From positions 1 through 64,000 of the forward strand of contig NZ_CAKMMG010000009.1 of NCBI RefSeq assembly GCF_927798115.1: a stretch of 64,000 nt of DNA. Reading direction: 5' to 3'. Origin of the DNA: Paenibacillus auburnensis (GTDB lineage: Bacteria; Bacillota; Bacilli; Paenibacillales; Paenibacillaceae). Every line of letters starts with the position of its first letter. The first letter of the stretch is position 1. This document shows, one piece after another, positions 33,895-42,881 of this stretch. A program made the position numbers and the translations under genes. The notes beneath the pieces were generated by a model that was given only the letters and a program-made list of their open reading frames with translations, was not told where the DNA came from and searched no databases.

Positions 33895-34869
33895 GTGGCT
33901 GAAGAACAAGACAAACGTCCGCGTATCGTCGTTATGGGCGGAGGTACGGGACTCTCTGTCATGCTTCGCGGGTTGAAGGAAAAGCCGCTCGATATCACAG
34001 CGATAGTGACTGTGGCAGATGACGGAGGCAGCTCCGGGATTCTGCGGAGCGAGCTGCAGATGCCGCCTCCAGGTGACATCCGCAATGTGCTGACAGCCAT
34101 GGCGGATGTGGAGCCGCTGATGGAACAGATTATGAAATACCGCTTCAGTACCGGAGAAGGACTGGCCGGACATAGTCTGGGCAATCTGATTCTCGCGGCG
34201 CTTACGGACATCTCCGGAGATTTTGTCACCGCTGTCCGTGAGCTTAGCCGGGTATTCGCTGTCCGCGGACGGGTACTGCCCGCTGCGGATGACGCCGTGG
34301 TGCTGCACGCCGAAATGTCTGATGGTACCATTATTACCGGAGAGTCCAAAATACCGGAAGCCGGAGGCCGGATCAAACGTGTCTTTTTGGAGCCGGCTGA
34401 TGTGGAACCGCTGCCGGAGGCGCTGGAGGCGATCCGAAATGCAGACGCCATTCTTTGCGGGCCAGGCAGCCTGTATACGAGTATTCTGCCCAATCTGCTC
34501 GTACCAAAGCTGGCAGAAGCCGTTGTAGAGTCCAAGGCGATCAAAATCTTTGTCTGCAATGTGATGACCCAGCCTGGAGAGACAGACAATTACACTGTAA
34601 GCGACCACCTTCAAGCCGTGTATGATCATATCGGCCTGCATTTGTTCGATTATGTCATTGTCAACGACGGGGAGATTCCGGAGCAGGTGCAGGTCAAATA
34701 CGCTGAAAAGGGCGCACGCCCCGTGCTGCTTGACCGGGATGCGCTCGACGGCAACGGATACAAGGTTATTGCGGATAAGCTCGTATTATTCAAGACCTAT
34801 TTAAGGCATGATACGGATAAGCTCAGTCATCATATCTACCAGCTGGTAGAGGACTGGATATCCAGATAG
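33895..34869 (+). CDS. yvcK: Gluconeogenesis factor YvcK (CofD-like)
   Basis: 324-residue CofD-like Rossmann protein. N-terminal VVMGGGTGLSVMLRGLK, GSSGILR, and the CofD core GDIRNVLTAM are seen; it binds UDP-sugars in B. subtilis and is needed for growth on gluconeogenic carbon and for normal cell-wall synthesis. GTG 33895 with GAGAAGGGG upstream. It lies 18 bases after rapZ. Confidence 0.95.
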   Translation: MAEEQDKRPRIVVMGGGTGLSVMLRGLKEKPLDITAIVTVADDGGSSGILRSELQMPPPGDIRNVLTAMADVEPLMEQIMKYRFSTGEGLAGHSLGNLILAALTDISGDFVTAVRELSRVFAVRGRVLPAADDAVVLHAEMSDGTIITGESKIPEAGGRIKRVFLEPADVEPLPEALEAIRNADAILCGPGSLYTSILPNLLVPKLAEAVVESKAIKIFVCNVMTQPGETDNYTVSDHLQAVYDHIGLHLFDYVIVNDGEIPEQVQVKYAEKGARPVLLDRDALDGNGYKVIADKLVLFKTYLRHDTDKLSHHIYQLVEDWISR

Positions 34870-34905
34870 ATTCACGGTTTAATGAACATGAAAGAGGTGA
34901 GCCCC

Positions 34906-35835
34906 TTGTCTTTTGCGGCCCTTACCAAAAAAGAGCTGACGATGGTGGAGAGCCAGCCATGCTGCGAGAAGGCAGAGATGTCAGCGCTGATCCGGATGAA
35001 CGGTTCTGTGCAGCTTTCGAGCAAAAAGGTGGTTCTTGACATCTCGACGGAGAACGCCGCGATTGCAAGGCGGGTATATTCTTTGCTTAAGAAATATTAC
35101 CAGGTCCATATCGAGCTGCTCGTGCGTAAAAAAATGCGTTTGAAGAAGAATAACGTCTATATTGTCAGAATTCCAAACCGCGTGCAGGAAATCCTGAAGG
35201 ACCTGCGGATTGTCTCCGAAGGCTTCATCTTTACCGATGGGATCGATGAGGAGATCGTCGGGAAGAACTGCTGCAAACGGGCGTACCTCCGCGGAGCTTT
35301 TATGGCCGGCGGATCTGTGAACAATCCCGAGGGTTCGTCCTACCATTTGGAAATCGCTTCCATGTATGAAGAGCACTGCAAAGCACTGGTGGAGCTGGCT
35401 GGTGAATTTCACCTGAACGCCCGCTGCATAGAGCGCAAGAAGGGCTTTATTCTATACATTAAGGAAGGCGAGAAGATCATCGAGTTCCTGAGCCTGATCG
35501 GTGCGCATCAAGCGCTGTTCAAGTTTGAGGATGTGCGGATTATGCGCGATATGCGCAATTCCGTGAACCGGATCGTCAACTGCGAAACGGCTAACCTGAA
35601 CAAAACGATCAGTGCTGCAGTACGGCAGATTGAGAACATTAAGCTGCTGCAGCGTGAGGTGGGTCTGGAGAGTCTGCCGGATAAGCTCCGCGAGGTTGCC
35701 GAAATCAGACTGGCACATCCGGATATTAACCTCAAGGAAGTGGGCGAAATGCTCAAGGGAACGGTCAGTAAATCGGGAGTAAATCACCGTTTGCGCAAAA
35801 TTGATGAGCTGGCGGATAAAGTCCGCGGAGGCTGA
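34906..35835 (+). CDS. whiA: DNA-binding protein WhiA
   Basis: 309 residues. N-terminal LAGLIDADG-like homing-nuclease fold (MAGGSVNNPEGSSYHLEI) and C-terminal HTH (HPDINLKEVGEMLKGTVSKSGVNHRLRKI). Affects cell division and chromosome segregation in B. subtilis and sporulation in Streptomyces. The start is TTG 34906: AAAGAGGTGA is properly spaced and the product then begins M-S-F-A as in other WhiA proteins; the in-frame ATG at 34882 lacks a site. Confidence 0.93.
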   Translation: MSFAALTKKELTMVESQPCCEKAEMSALIRMNGSVQLSSKKVVLDISTENAAIARRVYSLLKKYYQVHIELLVRKKMRLKKNNVYIVRIPNRVQEILKDLRIVSEGFIFTDGIDEEIVGKNCCKRAYLRGAFMAGGSVNNPEGSSYHLEIASMYEEHCKALVELAGEFHLNARCIERKKGFILYIKEGEKIIEFLSLIGAHQALFKFEDVRIMRDMRNSVNRIVNCETANLNKTISAAVRQIENIKLLQREVGLESLPDKLREVAEIRLAHPDINLKEVGEMLKGTVSKSGVNHRLRKIDELADKVRGG

Positions 35836-35932
35836 TTATTTTTTTTCTAGTGTGGATGCGGTTATAATGATATAATATTATAAAATTAATGTGAAATTTT
35901 TGGGCAGATCTCAAATAGGGGGTAAGCGTTTC

Positions 35933-36202
35933 ATGACAAAGCACCCGGTAGTTGTACGGTTGAAGACGGGGCTCCACGCTCGGCCGGCAGCATTGTTCGT
36001 GCAAGAAGCCAACAAGTTTTCGTCGGAGATTTTCGTGGAAAAAGACGATAAAAAGGTTAACGCCAAAAGCATCATGGGCATTATGAGCCTGGCGATCAGT
36101 TCCGGCACGGAGATTTATATTAGCGCGGATGGCGCCGATGCGGATCAAGCTGTAACCGCTTTGACAAGTCTTGTTAGTAAGGAAGAACTGGAGAACCAAT
36201 AA
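35933..36202 (+). CDS. HPr-family phosphocarrier at the crh locus, with active His15
   Basis: 89-residue HPr fold. The sequence around residues 9-27 (RLKTGLHARPAALFVQEAN) is almost that of B. subtilis Crh, but residue 15 is His, not the Gln that makes Crh unable to take phosphate from enzyme I. The regulatory Ser46 (KSIMGIMSL) is also present, so it could serve both in PTS transfer and as an HprK substrate and CcpA cofactor. It directly follows whiA, the crh position. Whether another ptsH exists elsewhere cannot be seen. AGGGGG precedes ATG 35933. Confidence 0.93.
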   Translation: MTKHPVVVRLKTGLHARPAALFVQEANKFSSEIFVEKDDKKVNAKSIMGIMSLAISSGTEIYISADGADADQAVTALTSLVSKEELENQ

Positions 36203-36235
36203 GATTTTATGCCAGACTTACTTATACCGTATGAC

Positions 36236-36259
36236 AAAAAGCCCTTCGGGGCTTTTTTT
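36236..36259 (+). terminator. Terminator after the HPr gene
   Basis: AAAAAGCCC, UUCG-type tetraloop TTCG, GGGC and a run of seven T. Confidence 0.93.
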
Positions 36260-36407
36260 ATTTGCCCGGGTATGCCAGACATTAGGTTTAAGGAAATAAT
36301 AATTAAAAAATTAAGTTCCGGAAGTGCGGCAACAGATGCAACTTTTACCAAACAGGCCCGTCTAGAGGGTACCAAACATTAATAAGAATTGAAAGGGGAT
36401 AGCAAGC

Positions 36408-37166
36408 ATGAAGAAATGGGGCAAATCATTCGGAGCGGTGCTGCTGGCAGGAAGTTTGATTGTAGGGGGGATGGGGCTTAGCGGAGTGTTTAAAGGTCCT
36501 GAAAAGGCTTACGCGGCTGAGGATATCCAAAGAAATATTGTCAGCGTAACAGGCAAGGGCGAACTGGCCATCAAGCCGGATATCGTATATCTGTCGATCG
36601 GTGTGACTTCGTCTGCAGCAACGGCACAGGATGCGCAAAAGGCTAACGGAACCAAAATCACCAAGCTGACCTCGTTGCTCAAGACCACCTGGGGCATTTC
36701 CGACAAGGATATCCAGAGCACACAATTCAGCGTACAGCCTAACTACACCTATAGTGAGAAAGACGGACAGCAGGTGAAAGGTTATATCGCACAGCATACC
36801 CTGCAGGTAGCTTACCGTGATCTGGCAAAAGTCGGCGCACTGCTAGATGCTGCTTCAACAGCGGGTGCTAACAACATCGGCAATGCACAGTTTGCGATCG
36901 AAGATCCTTCGGCATTTGAAGCTCAGGTCATTGAAAAAGCGATGGCTAACGCTGATGCAAAAGCGGCCGCAATTGCCAAAGCAGCTAAGCGCAGTCTCGG
37001 TTCGGTTGTTACGGTTATCCAGAACGATGACGGCAACAACCCGGTCATTTACATGGAGAATGCAGCTATGAGCAAGGCAGCCGCAGATACTGCCGGCGGG
37101 ACATCTGTAGAGCCTGGTGAAGTTAAGGTTTCCACACAGCTTAACGTTGTTTACGAACTGAAATAA
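36408..37166 (+). CDS. Secreted SIMPL-domain (DUF541) protein
   Basis: 252 residues with an N-terminal signal peptide (charged MKKWGKS, hydrophobic to ~residue 28, likely cut after AYA-A near residue 37). The rest is a SIMPL/DUF541 domain: VSVTGKGELAIKPDIVYLSIGV near the start and the internal VTVIQNDDG…. The family is periplasmic or surface-bound, of unclear role. GAAAGGGG precedes the ATG. Confidence 0.85.
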   Translation: MKKWGKSFGAVLLAGSLIVGGMGLSGVFKGPEKAYAAEDIQRNIVSVTGKGELAIKPDIVYLSIGVTSSAATAQDAQKANGTKITKLTSLLKTTWGISDKDIQSTQFSVQPNYTYSEKDGQQVKGYIAQHTLQVAYRDLAKVGALLDAASTAGANNIGNAQFAIEDPSAFEAQVIEKAMANADAKAAAIAKAAKRSLGSVVTVIQNDDGNNPVIYMENAAMSKAAADTAGGTSVEPGEVKVSTQLNVVYELK

Positions 37167-37180
37167 GAAACAGAATATTG

Positions 37181-37223
37181 GAGGCTCTGCTCCTGCCGTT
37201 ACGGCGCAGCAGGGCCTCTTTTT
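37181..37223 (+). terminator. Terminator after the SIMPL gene
   Basis: GAGGCTCTGCT pairs with AGCAGGGCCTC (one G-T) and five T follow. Confidence 0.85.
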
Positions 37224-37450
37224 CAGCGGGATCAGACCCTGGTGAGATATGAAATCTCTCATTTTGTTTAAAGAAATGTAACAAGAGCCTTTAAAATAAC
37301 CAGAAAAGCTTAAGAAACTGTAAGCATCATTGTAACAATAGCGGCAGCTGCTGCCACTATAATAGTAAAAGCGGGCCGGGATTGTAAACTTCCGGGTCTT
37401 ACAGAATTACACAAAATTAATCATCGTGCCGGTGGAAGGGGAAATCATTC

Positions 37451-38551
37451 ATGAATTTGATATCGAAGGAACAAGCCCGTAAATGGGGTGCGGGAATGAT
37501 GGCAGCGGGTTTGCTGCTTGGCGGAGGAATATTGCCGGCCGGGACCAGTCAGGCTGCAGCGGCAAAACAGGTGGCTAAGGCGGAGCAATCACAAGTTGTC
37601 CTGAAGTGGAACGGAAGCATCACGCAGCAGACCGGGATTTATAGCGGCGGGAAGGTATGGGTACCTGTCAGCTTCCTGCGTGATAGCCTGAACATGCCAG
37701 TTTCGTATGATAAGGCAGACAAGACTTACTCGATTGGTAAAGGGAACACACTGACCAAGCTGATGGTCTCGGATTACGGCATTTCCATTTCAGTGAATAA
37801 CTATTTCCTTGGAGATTATGAAGGGAAAAGCATAAATAACCGCCTGTATGTTCCTTTCGACCTGCTGACCGATTATCTCGGGTATAAGGGGGATTGGAAC
37901 GCGCTTTCCGGCCGGCTCAATGTGATGAAGCAGGTACAGAATGCGATAACCATTAAGACAGAGAGCTACATTAAGGAACGGGAAGATGCGCCGATCAAGC
38001 TGGATTATCCGCAGGTGAGCGGCCTGGAGAATGCGGAAGCCCAGAAAAAGATCAATGATATGATTAAGCAGACGATCCTTAAGTATGCGGCAGATGCCGA
38101 GAACCAAATCGCGAACAAATCGGAGGATGACCGGCCTTACGAATTTGAAGGCGGCTATGTCGTTACTTATAATCAGAACGGTGTACTCAGCCTGGTCACA
38201 CAACAATACGGCTATACCGGTGGTGCGCATGGGATGACCTTCCGCAATGCCTTCACCTTCTCGCTGAAGGATGGCAAACGTCTCCTGCTGGGTGACCTGT
38301 TCGGTGCCAATCCTAATTATAAAAAAGAGCTGAACGCCAAGCTGACCAAGCTTTTCAAGGCTGATGGAGGGTATCTCGGCGGATTCACCGGGCTGAATAC
38401 AGAGAAGTATTTTTATTTGAAGGAAGGCAAGGTAGTCTTATTCTTCCAGTTATACGATTATACGGCTTATGCTGCAGGGTTCCCTCAATTCACCTTCACC
38501 TTTAAGGAAATGCTGCCGGATGGAAGCAGTCCGTTTGCAGCGCTGAAGTAA
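37451..38551 (+). CDS. Secreted protein: copper-amine-oxidase-N-like repeats plus DUF4163/DUF3298
   Basis: 366 residues, signal peptide to about residue 36 (AMMAAGLLLGGGILPAG…SQA-A). Residues ~45-165 carry stalk-type motifs (GKVWVPVSFLRDSLNMPVSYDKADKTYSI, NRLYVPFDLLTDYLGYKGDW) typical of the 'copper amine oxidase N-terminal' domain common in Paenibacillus surface proteins. Residues ~175-360 resemble DUF4163 followed by DUF3298 (TGGAHGMTFRNAFTFSLKDGKRLLLGDLF), as in RsiV and PdaC. A lysozyme- or wall-binding role is inferred. The 284-base gap before it contains GGCAGC/GCTGCC and a TATAAT box near 37359 but no clear -35. Confidence 0.82.
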   Translation: MNLISKEQARKWGAGMMAAGLLLGGGILPAGTSQAAAAKQVAKAEQSQVVLKWNGSITQQTGIYSGGKVWVPVSFLRDSLNMPVSYDKADKTYSIGKGNTLTKLMVSDYGISISVNNYFLGDYEGKSINNRLYVPFDLLTDYLGYKGDWNALSGRLNVMKQVQNAITIKTESYIKEREDAPIKLDYPQVSGLENAEAQKKINDMIKQTILKYAADAENQIANKSEDDRPYEFEGGYVVTYNQNGVLSLVTQQYGYTGGAHGMTFRNAFTFSLKDGKRLLLGDLFGANPNYKKELNAKLTKLFKADGGYLGGFTGLNTEKYFYLKEGKVVLFFQLYDYTAYAAGFPQFTFTFKEMLPDGSSPFAALK

Positions 38552-38660
38552 CGGCAATCAGAAGCTCCGCCAATGCGGGTTATGGGTACCCCGCCGTTCC
38601 CTGGTGCCCGCTCCATTCATAAGCTAATTAAAGAAAGCAGCTTATGGATGGGAGGGATAT

Positions 38661-39302
38661 ATGATGAGCTATCAGTACACTGCTATTGGTGATTCCCTGA
38701 CGACGGGGTTTGGAGCGCTGCCCGGCAACGGATTTGTTCCGGTTTACCGCAGGATGGCGGAGGCGCGCCTGCGTACGCCCATCCGCTTAACCAATTTAGG
38801 CGTAAATGGGCTGAAAACAGACGGTCTGGAGCAGCGTCTTAAAGCGGATTACAACTTCCGGCTGGCGGTCAGCGATGCTGACCTGATTACGATATCAATC
38901 GGCGGCAATGACCTGATCAAAGCCGCTAAGGCGGCAGGTAACCGCCCTGGTGATCTGTCACCGCTGCTCCAGAAGGCGCTGTACAATTGTAAACGGAACA
39001 TCAGCGACATCATGAGCACGGTATCGCAGCTCAAGGCAGGTAGGCCAAGGCCCTATATCATCCGCATTGTCGGACTCTACAATCCTTATCCGCAAGTCGA
39101 TGAAGCTACGGAGTGGGTCCGGCAATTCAACAGGTATACTTCAGGCTACAGCAGCCGGATCTGCGGATTTGCCTCCATCTATAATGAGTTTGCCGGCAAT
39201 GAGCGCGGCCTGCTGTTTATTGATCATATTCACCCGAACGGGAAGGGGTACCGGGTTATCGCCGACAAACTGGATGGCCTGGGGTATGGCCGTTTGGGAT
39301 AG
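38661..39302 (+). CDS. SGNH/GDSL-family hydrolase
   Basis: Esterase-like protein of 213 residues. Block I GDSLTTGFG (Ser nucleophile), block III GGND and block V DHIHPNGKGY (catalytic Asp and His) are all present. No signal peptide. GGGAGGG precedes tandem ATG codons at 38661 and 38664. The substrate is not known; the protein resembles Bacillus YpmR-type lipases. Confidence 0.88.
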   Translation: MMSYQYTAIGDSLTTGFGALPGNGFVPVYRRMAEARLRTPIRLTNLGVNGLKTDGLEQRLKADYNFRLAVSDADLITISIGGNDLIKAAKAAGNRPGDLSPLLQKALYNCKRNISDIMSTVSQLKAGRPRPYIIRIVGLYNPYPQVDEATEWVRQFNRYTSGYSSRICGFASIYNEFAGNERGLLFIDHIHPNGKGYRVIADKLDGLGYGRLG

Positions 39303-39340
39303 GTTTTCTTTATCTAAAGGCGTCAATCTATAGACTGCAC

Positions 39341-39382
39341 AAAAAAGGCTGCCGGGACCATTATGGGTCCCGGCAGCCTTTT
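39341..39382. terminator. Bidirectional terminator between the SGNH hydrolase and clpP
   Basis: A strong stem, AAAAGGCTGCCGGGACC pairing with GGTCCCGGCAGCCTTTT, with A and T runs on either side, between convergent genes. Confidence 0.92.
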
Positions 39383-39396
39383 GGCTGTTGCTTCTG

Positions 39397-39993
39397 TTAT
39401 ACGCCTGTAGGCAATGTCTTCTCGATAACTTTATCGACAATACCATATTCAGCTGCTTCAGCAGCAGTCATGAAGTAATCGCGGTCCGTATCCTTCTCGA
39501 TCCGTTCCAGCGGCTGGCCGGTACGTTCGGATAGGATGCGGTTCAGCTTGTCGCGCAGCTTGAGGATGCGGCGGGCGCGGATTTCAATATCCGTAGCCTG
39601 GCCTTGAGCACCGCCCAGAGGCTGGTGAATCATAATTTCGCTGTTTGGCAGTGCAAAACGTTTGCCCTTGGCACCGGCGTTCAGCAGGAAAGCTCCCATG
39701 GAAGCGGCCATGCCCACGCAGATAGTGGAAACATCCGGTTTAATGTACTGCATTGTATCAAATATAGCCATGCCTGCCGTGATGGAGCCGCCGGGGCTGT
39801 TCACATACAGGTGAATATCCTTATCCGGGTCTTCAGCAGCCAGGAATAGCATTTGTGCGATGATGGAATTGGCAACCACGTCATTGACCTCTGTTCCAAG
39901 GAAAATGATGCGGTCCTTCAGCAGGCGGGAATAGATGTCATAAGCGCGCTCGCCGCGATTGCTCTGTTCTACTACCATAGGGATATAACTCAC
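39397..39993 (-). CDS. clpP: ATP-dependent Clp protease proteolytic subunit
   Basis: Serine peptidase of 198 residues forming the double heptamer used by ClpX and ClpC. The catalytic triad is visible: Ser in GMAASMGAFLL, His in IMIHQPLGGAQGQATD, Asp in EKDTDRDYFM. AAGGAGG precedes the ATG. It is transcribed from a promoter whose -35 lies in a CtsR box. Confidence 0.98.
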   Translation of the reverse strand: MSYIPMVVEQSNRGERAYDIYSRLLKDRIIFLGTEVNDVVANSIIAQMLFLAAEDPDKDIHLYVNSPGGSITAGMAIFDTMQYIKPDVSTICVGMAASMGAFLLNAGAKGKRFALPNSEIMIHQPLGGAQGQATDIEIRARRILKLRDKLNRILSERTGQPLERIEKDTDRDYFMTAAEAAEYGIVDKVIEKTLPTGV

Positions 39994-40057
39994 GTGGAAA
40001 ACCTCCTTGAATTGGCTATTCGAATGTGTTCATTTTTACTGTTACCGTATTAACCAC

Positions 40058-40097
40058 ATGATAAACAAATTCAAACAAAAAGTCAAAGAAAGTCAAA
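40058..40097 (-). promoter_or_regulatory. clpP promoter with CtsR operator
   Basis: AGTCAAAGAAAGTCAAA (40081-40097) is an exact tandem heptad match to the CtsR operator RGTCAAA-NAN-RGTCAAA. On the minus strand TTGACT (40081-40086) and TATCAT (40058-40063) form a promoter with a 17-base spacer, so CtsR would cover the -35 box. This predicts heat-shock induction. Confidence 0.88.
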
Positions 40098-40111
40098 CTT
40101 AGTTTCAAAAA

Positions 40112-40134
40112 AAAGAGCCATCAAGTGGCTCTTT
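40112..40134 (-). terminator. Terminator of tRNA-Arg
   Basis: AAAGAGCCA, loop TCAAG, TGGCTCTTT, with a T run on the minus strand, placed between tRNA-Arg and clpP. Confidence 0.85.
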
Positions 40135-40185
40135 GGTTAATTAACAGTATGACGACTGCTAAATTATGTACAAACAAGTAAATAA

Positions 40186-40260
40186 TGGCGCGCCCGCCAA
40201 GAATCGAACTTGGATCTCAGGCTTCGGAGGCCTACGTCATATCCATTGGACCACGGGCGC
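40186..40260 (-). tRNA. tRNA-Arg (anticodon CCG)
   Basis: Minus-strand cloverleaf starting GCGCCCGTGG, anticodon CCG, T-loop GTTCGATTC, discriminator G and encoded CCA. It has its own promoter at 40271-40299 and a terminator at 40112. Confidence 0.95.
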
Positions 40261-40270
40261 AACAGAAATT

Positions 40271-40299
40271 ATTATAATACATTTATTGTACAAATGCAA
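40271..40299 (-). promoter_or_regulatory. tRNA-Arg promoter
   Basis: On the minus strand TTGCAT (40294-40299) and TATAAT (40271-40276) have a 17-base spacer, ~11 bases before the tRNA. Confidence 0.75.
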
Positions 40300-40476
40300 T
40301 GGATCAGCGTCACTGTTCCGAAAATATCTTTGCCGGCATACAGGGACAAAGTATAGCCATGCCAGAAGCGGGCATATACCGGGCATTTCTGTGCCTTTAG
40401 CCCTGCCTCAGGGTCTTTCCATGCCTTGTTAGATGTATAAGATGTACAGTGGTTGAGAATTATACTCTCGGATGAC

Positions 40477-40546
40477 TTGCACTCCGCGTAATATTTGGTT
40501 AGAATATGAGTGGGACTTAAAAAGTTAACCCGGGACATTTTGAGAC
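40477..40546 (+). promoter_or_regulatory. cggR-gapA promoter and CggR operator
   Basis: TTGCAC (40477-40482) and TAGAAT (40500-40505), 17-base spacer. The direct repeats TGGGAC-N6-AGTT (40511-40526) and CGGGAC-N6-AGAC (40531-40546), four bases apart, reproduce the spacing of the B. subtilis CggR operator CGGGAC-N6-TGTC-N4-CGGGAC-N6-TGTC, with changed half-sites. The gap 40300-40476 shows no gene. Confidence 0.78.
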
Positions 40547-40591
40547 CACGAACAAGGGAATAGAGAAAGACGAAGTTGCAGGAGTGAAAGC

Positions 40592-41644
40592 ATGCGCAAT
40601 TTATTGGAAATCCAAAAGCAGCTTCTGCCGGATCTCATGGAAACCCTTAAGAGACGTTACACGATTCTACATCAGATCATGCTGTCCGATATTATTGGGC
40701 GCAGAACGCTGGCTGCCTCGCTGGATATGACCGAGCGTGTGCTGCGTGCCGAGACGGATCTTCTGAAATCGCAAGGGCTCATTGAGATCGAGAGTGTCGG
40801 CATGCGTATTAGCGATGCCGGTCGCAGAACGCTTGACCTGCTGGAGCCGATCGCCAAGAGTCTGTTTGGCCTGGATGATCTGGAAGAGAAGATTCGCTCA
40901 ACGTATGGTCTTAGTAAAGTAATAATTGTGCCCGGTGATTGCGAGACATCGCCGTTCACGAAGCGTGAGCTTGGGCGTGCAGGTGCGAAGGCATTTCTCG
41001 GAGTGCTGCGCAGCGACGATACGATTGCCGTAACAGGCGGCTCTACTTTGGCTGAGATGGCCGATCAGCTGACCTTGCCCTTATCCCTTTCCTATAAGAA
41101 TGCATGGGTTGTCCCTGCACGCGGAGGACTTGGAGAGAGCATGGAAATTCAGGCGAATACGATTGCTTCAACAATGGCTAAGCGGATCGGAGCGAATTAC
41201 CGTCTGCTGCATGTGCCTGATCTGCTCAGTGAGGATGCTTACCAGTCTCTGGGGCATGACTCGAACATAGGGGAGATCGTGCAAATCATCCGCAGATCGC
41301 GTATTATTGTTCATGGAATCGGCGATGCCATTGAAATGACCCGCCGCCGCAAGCTGGATGAGACGACAGTCTCAGAAATTCAGGCAGAAGGCGCGGTTGC
41401 CGAATCGTTCGGCTACTATTTTAACGAAGCTGGCCAGGTGGTCCATACCATGCTTACGATGGGGCTCCGTCTAGAGGATATTATCCGCACGGAAGTTGTT
41501 GTCGGTATAGCAGGGGGCAAACGCAAGGCCAAAGCAATCCACGCAATGCTACGATTCGGGCAAGAGGACATTCTTGTTACAGATGAGGCTGCTGCCGTCG
41601 AAATCGGCAAAGAAATCGACAAACAGTTGCAGCAAGTTCTATAG
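40592..41644 (+). CDS. cggR: Central glycolytic genes regulator
   Basis: 350 residues of the SorC/CggR family. N-terminal HTH (LSDIIGRRTLAASLDMTERVLRAETDLLKSQGLIEI) and a C-terminal sugar-phosphate-binding domain with TGGSTLAEMAD and VVGIAGGKRKAKA. It represses its own operon unless fructose-1,6-bisphosphate is present. AGGAGTG precedes ATG 40592. First gene of the lower-glycolysis operon. Confidence 0.95.
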   Translation: MRNLLEIQKQLLPDLMETLKRRYTILHQIMLSDIIGRRTLAASLDMTERVLRAETDLLKSQGLIEIESVGMRISDAGRRTLDLLEPIAKSLFGLDDLEEKIRSTYGLSKVIIVPGDCETSPFTKRELGRAGAKAFLGVLRSDDTIAVTGGSTLAEMADQLTLPLSLSYKNAWVVPARGGLGESMEIQANTIASTMAKRIGANYRLLHVPDLLSEDAYQSLGHDSNIGEIVQIIRRSRIIVHGIGDAIEMTRRRKLDETTVSEIQAEGAVAESFGYYFNEAGQVVHTMLTMGLRLEDIIRTEVVVGIAGGKRKAKAIHAMLRFGQEDILVTDEAAAVEIGKEIDKQLQQVL

Positions 41645-41760
41645 CTTCCAAGATATGGGGAGCGCCCGCAGTTATTTTGCATTATACTTAACATTGTTGT
41701 CTTGACGAGCTTCACCGCTTGTCTTGAATAAATAAAACGAAATCTAGGAGGAACTATTCA

Positions 41761-42771
41761 ATGAGTGTAAAAGTTGGTATTAACGGTTTTGGACGTATTG
41801 GACGCCTTGCATTCCGCCGTATTCAAAATGTAGAAGGTATCGAAGTGGTAGCAATCAACGACCTGACTGACGCTAAGATGCTTGCTCATTTGCTTAAATA
41901 TGATACAACTCAAGGTAAATTCCAAGGTGAAGTTGAAGTTCATGACGGATTCTTCAAAGTGAACGGCAAAGACGTTAAGGTTCTTGCTAACCGCAACCCT
42001 GAAGAACTTCCTTGGGGAGAGCTTGGCGTAGATATCGTTCTGGAGTGCACAGGTTTCTTCACAACTAAAGAAGCTGCTGAGAAACACCTTAAAGGTGGAG
42101 CTAAAAAAGTAGTTATCTCTGCTCCAGCTACAGGCGACATGAAAACTGTTGTTTACAACGTAAACGATGACATCCTTGATGGTTCTGAAACAGTTATCTC
42201 CGGCGCATCTTGCACAACTAACTGCCTGGCTCCAATGGCAAAAGTCCTGAACGACAAGTTCGGTATCGTTGAAGGCCTGATGACTACTATCCACGCTTAC
42301 ACAGGTGACCAGAATACTCTTGATGCTCCACACGCAAAAGGCGACTTCAGACGTGCCCGCGCTGCTGCTGAGAACATCATCCCTAACACTACCGGTGCTG
42401 CAAAAGCAATCGGTCTGGTTATCCCAGAACTGAAAGGCAAACTTGACGGTGCAGCACAACGTGTGCCTGTAGCGACTGGTTCCCTGACTGAGCTGGTAAC
42501 TGTTCTGGATAAGAATGTTACTGTTGAAGAAATCAACGCAGCTATGAAAGAAGCTTCCGATCCAGAAACTTACGGCTACACTGAAGATGAAATCGTATCT
42601 TCCGACATCAAGGGTATGACTTTCGGTTCCCTGTTTGATGCAACACAAACTAAAGTCCTGACTGTTGGCGACAAACAACTGGTTAAAACTGTTGCTTGGT
42701 ATGACAATGAAATGTCCTACACTGCACAACTCGTTCGTACTTTGGAAAAATTCGCTAAACTTGCTCAATAA
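41761..42771 (+). CDS. gapA: Glyceraldehyde-3-phosphate dehydrogenase
   Basis: NAD-dependent enzyme of 336 residues. NAD motif NGFGRIGRLAFRR, active-site SASCTTNCLAP (as SGASCTTNCLAP) with the catalytic Cys, and WYDNEMSY. Residue 33 region INDLTDA with Asp indicates NAD preference of the glycolytic type. Strongly biased codons imply very high expression. AGGAGGA precedes ATG. Confidence 0.98.
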   Translation: MSVKVGINGFGRIGRLAFRRIQNVEGIEVVAINDLTDAKMLAHLLKYDTTQGKFQGEVEVHDGFFKVNGKDVKVLANRNPEELPWGELGVDIVLECTGFFTTKEAAEKHLKGGAKKVVISAPATGDMKTVVYNVNDDILDGSETVISGASCTTNCLAPMAKVLNDKFGIVEGLMTTIHAYTGDQNTLDAPHAKGDFRRARAAAENIIPNTTGAAKAIGLVIPELKGKLDGAAQRVPVATGSLTELVTVLDKNVTVEEINAAMKEASDPETYGYTEDEIVSSDIKGMTFGSLFDATQTKVLTVGDKQLVKTVAWYDNEMSYTAQLVRTLEKFAKLAQ

Positions 42772-42799
42772 GATCGTTTTAATATAAGCAGCATCTATA

Positions 42800-42833
42800 G
42801 AGCGGAAACAGAACTTCCTTGTTTCCGCTCTTT
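42800..42833 (+). terminator. Hairpin after gapA (partial terminator or mRNA stabiliser)
   Basis: GAGCGGAAAC and GTTTCCGCTC pair perfectly with an 11-nt loop and only three T follow. In the middle of the operon, so read-through or 3' end protection of a gapA mRNA is likely. Confidence 0.65.
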
Positions 42834-42881
42834 CTAAATGGATTATCATGAACCAATTTTGGGTGTGGAGGAAAACTAATC

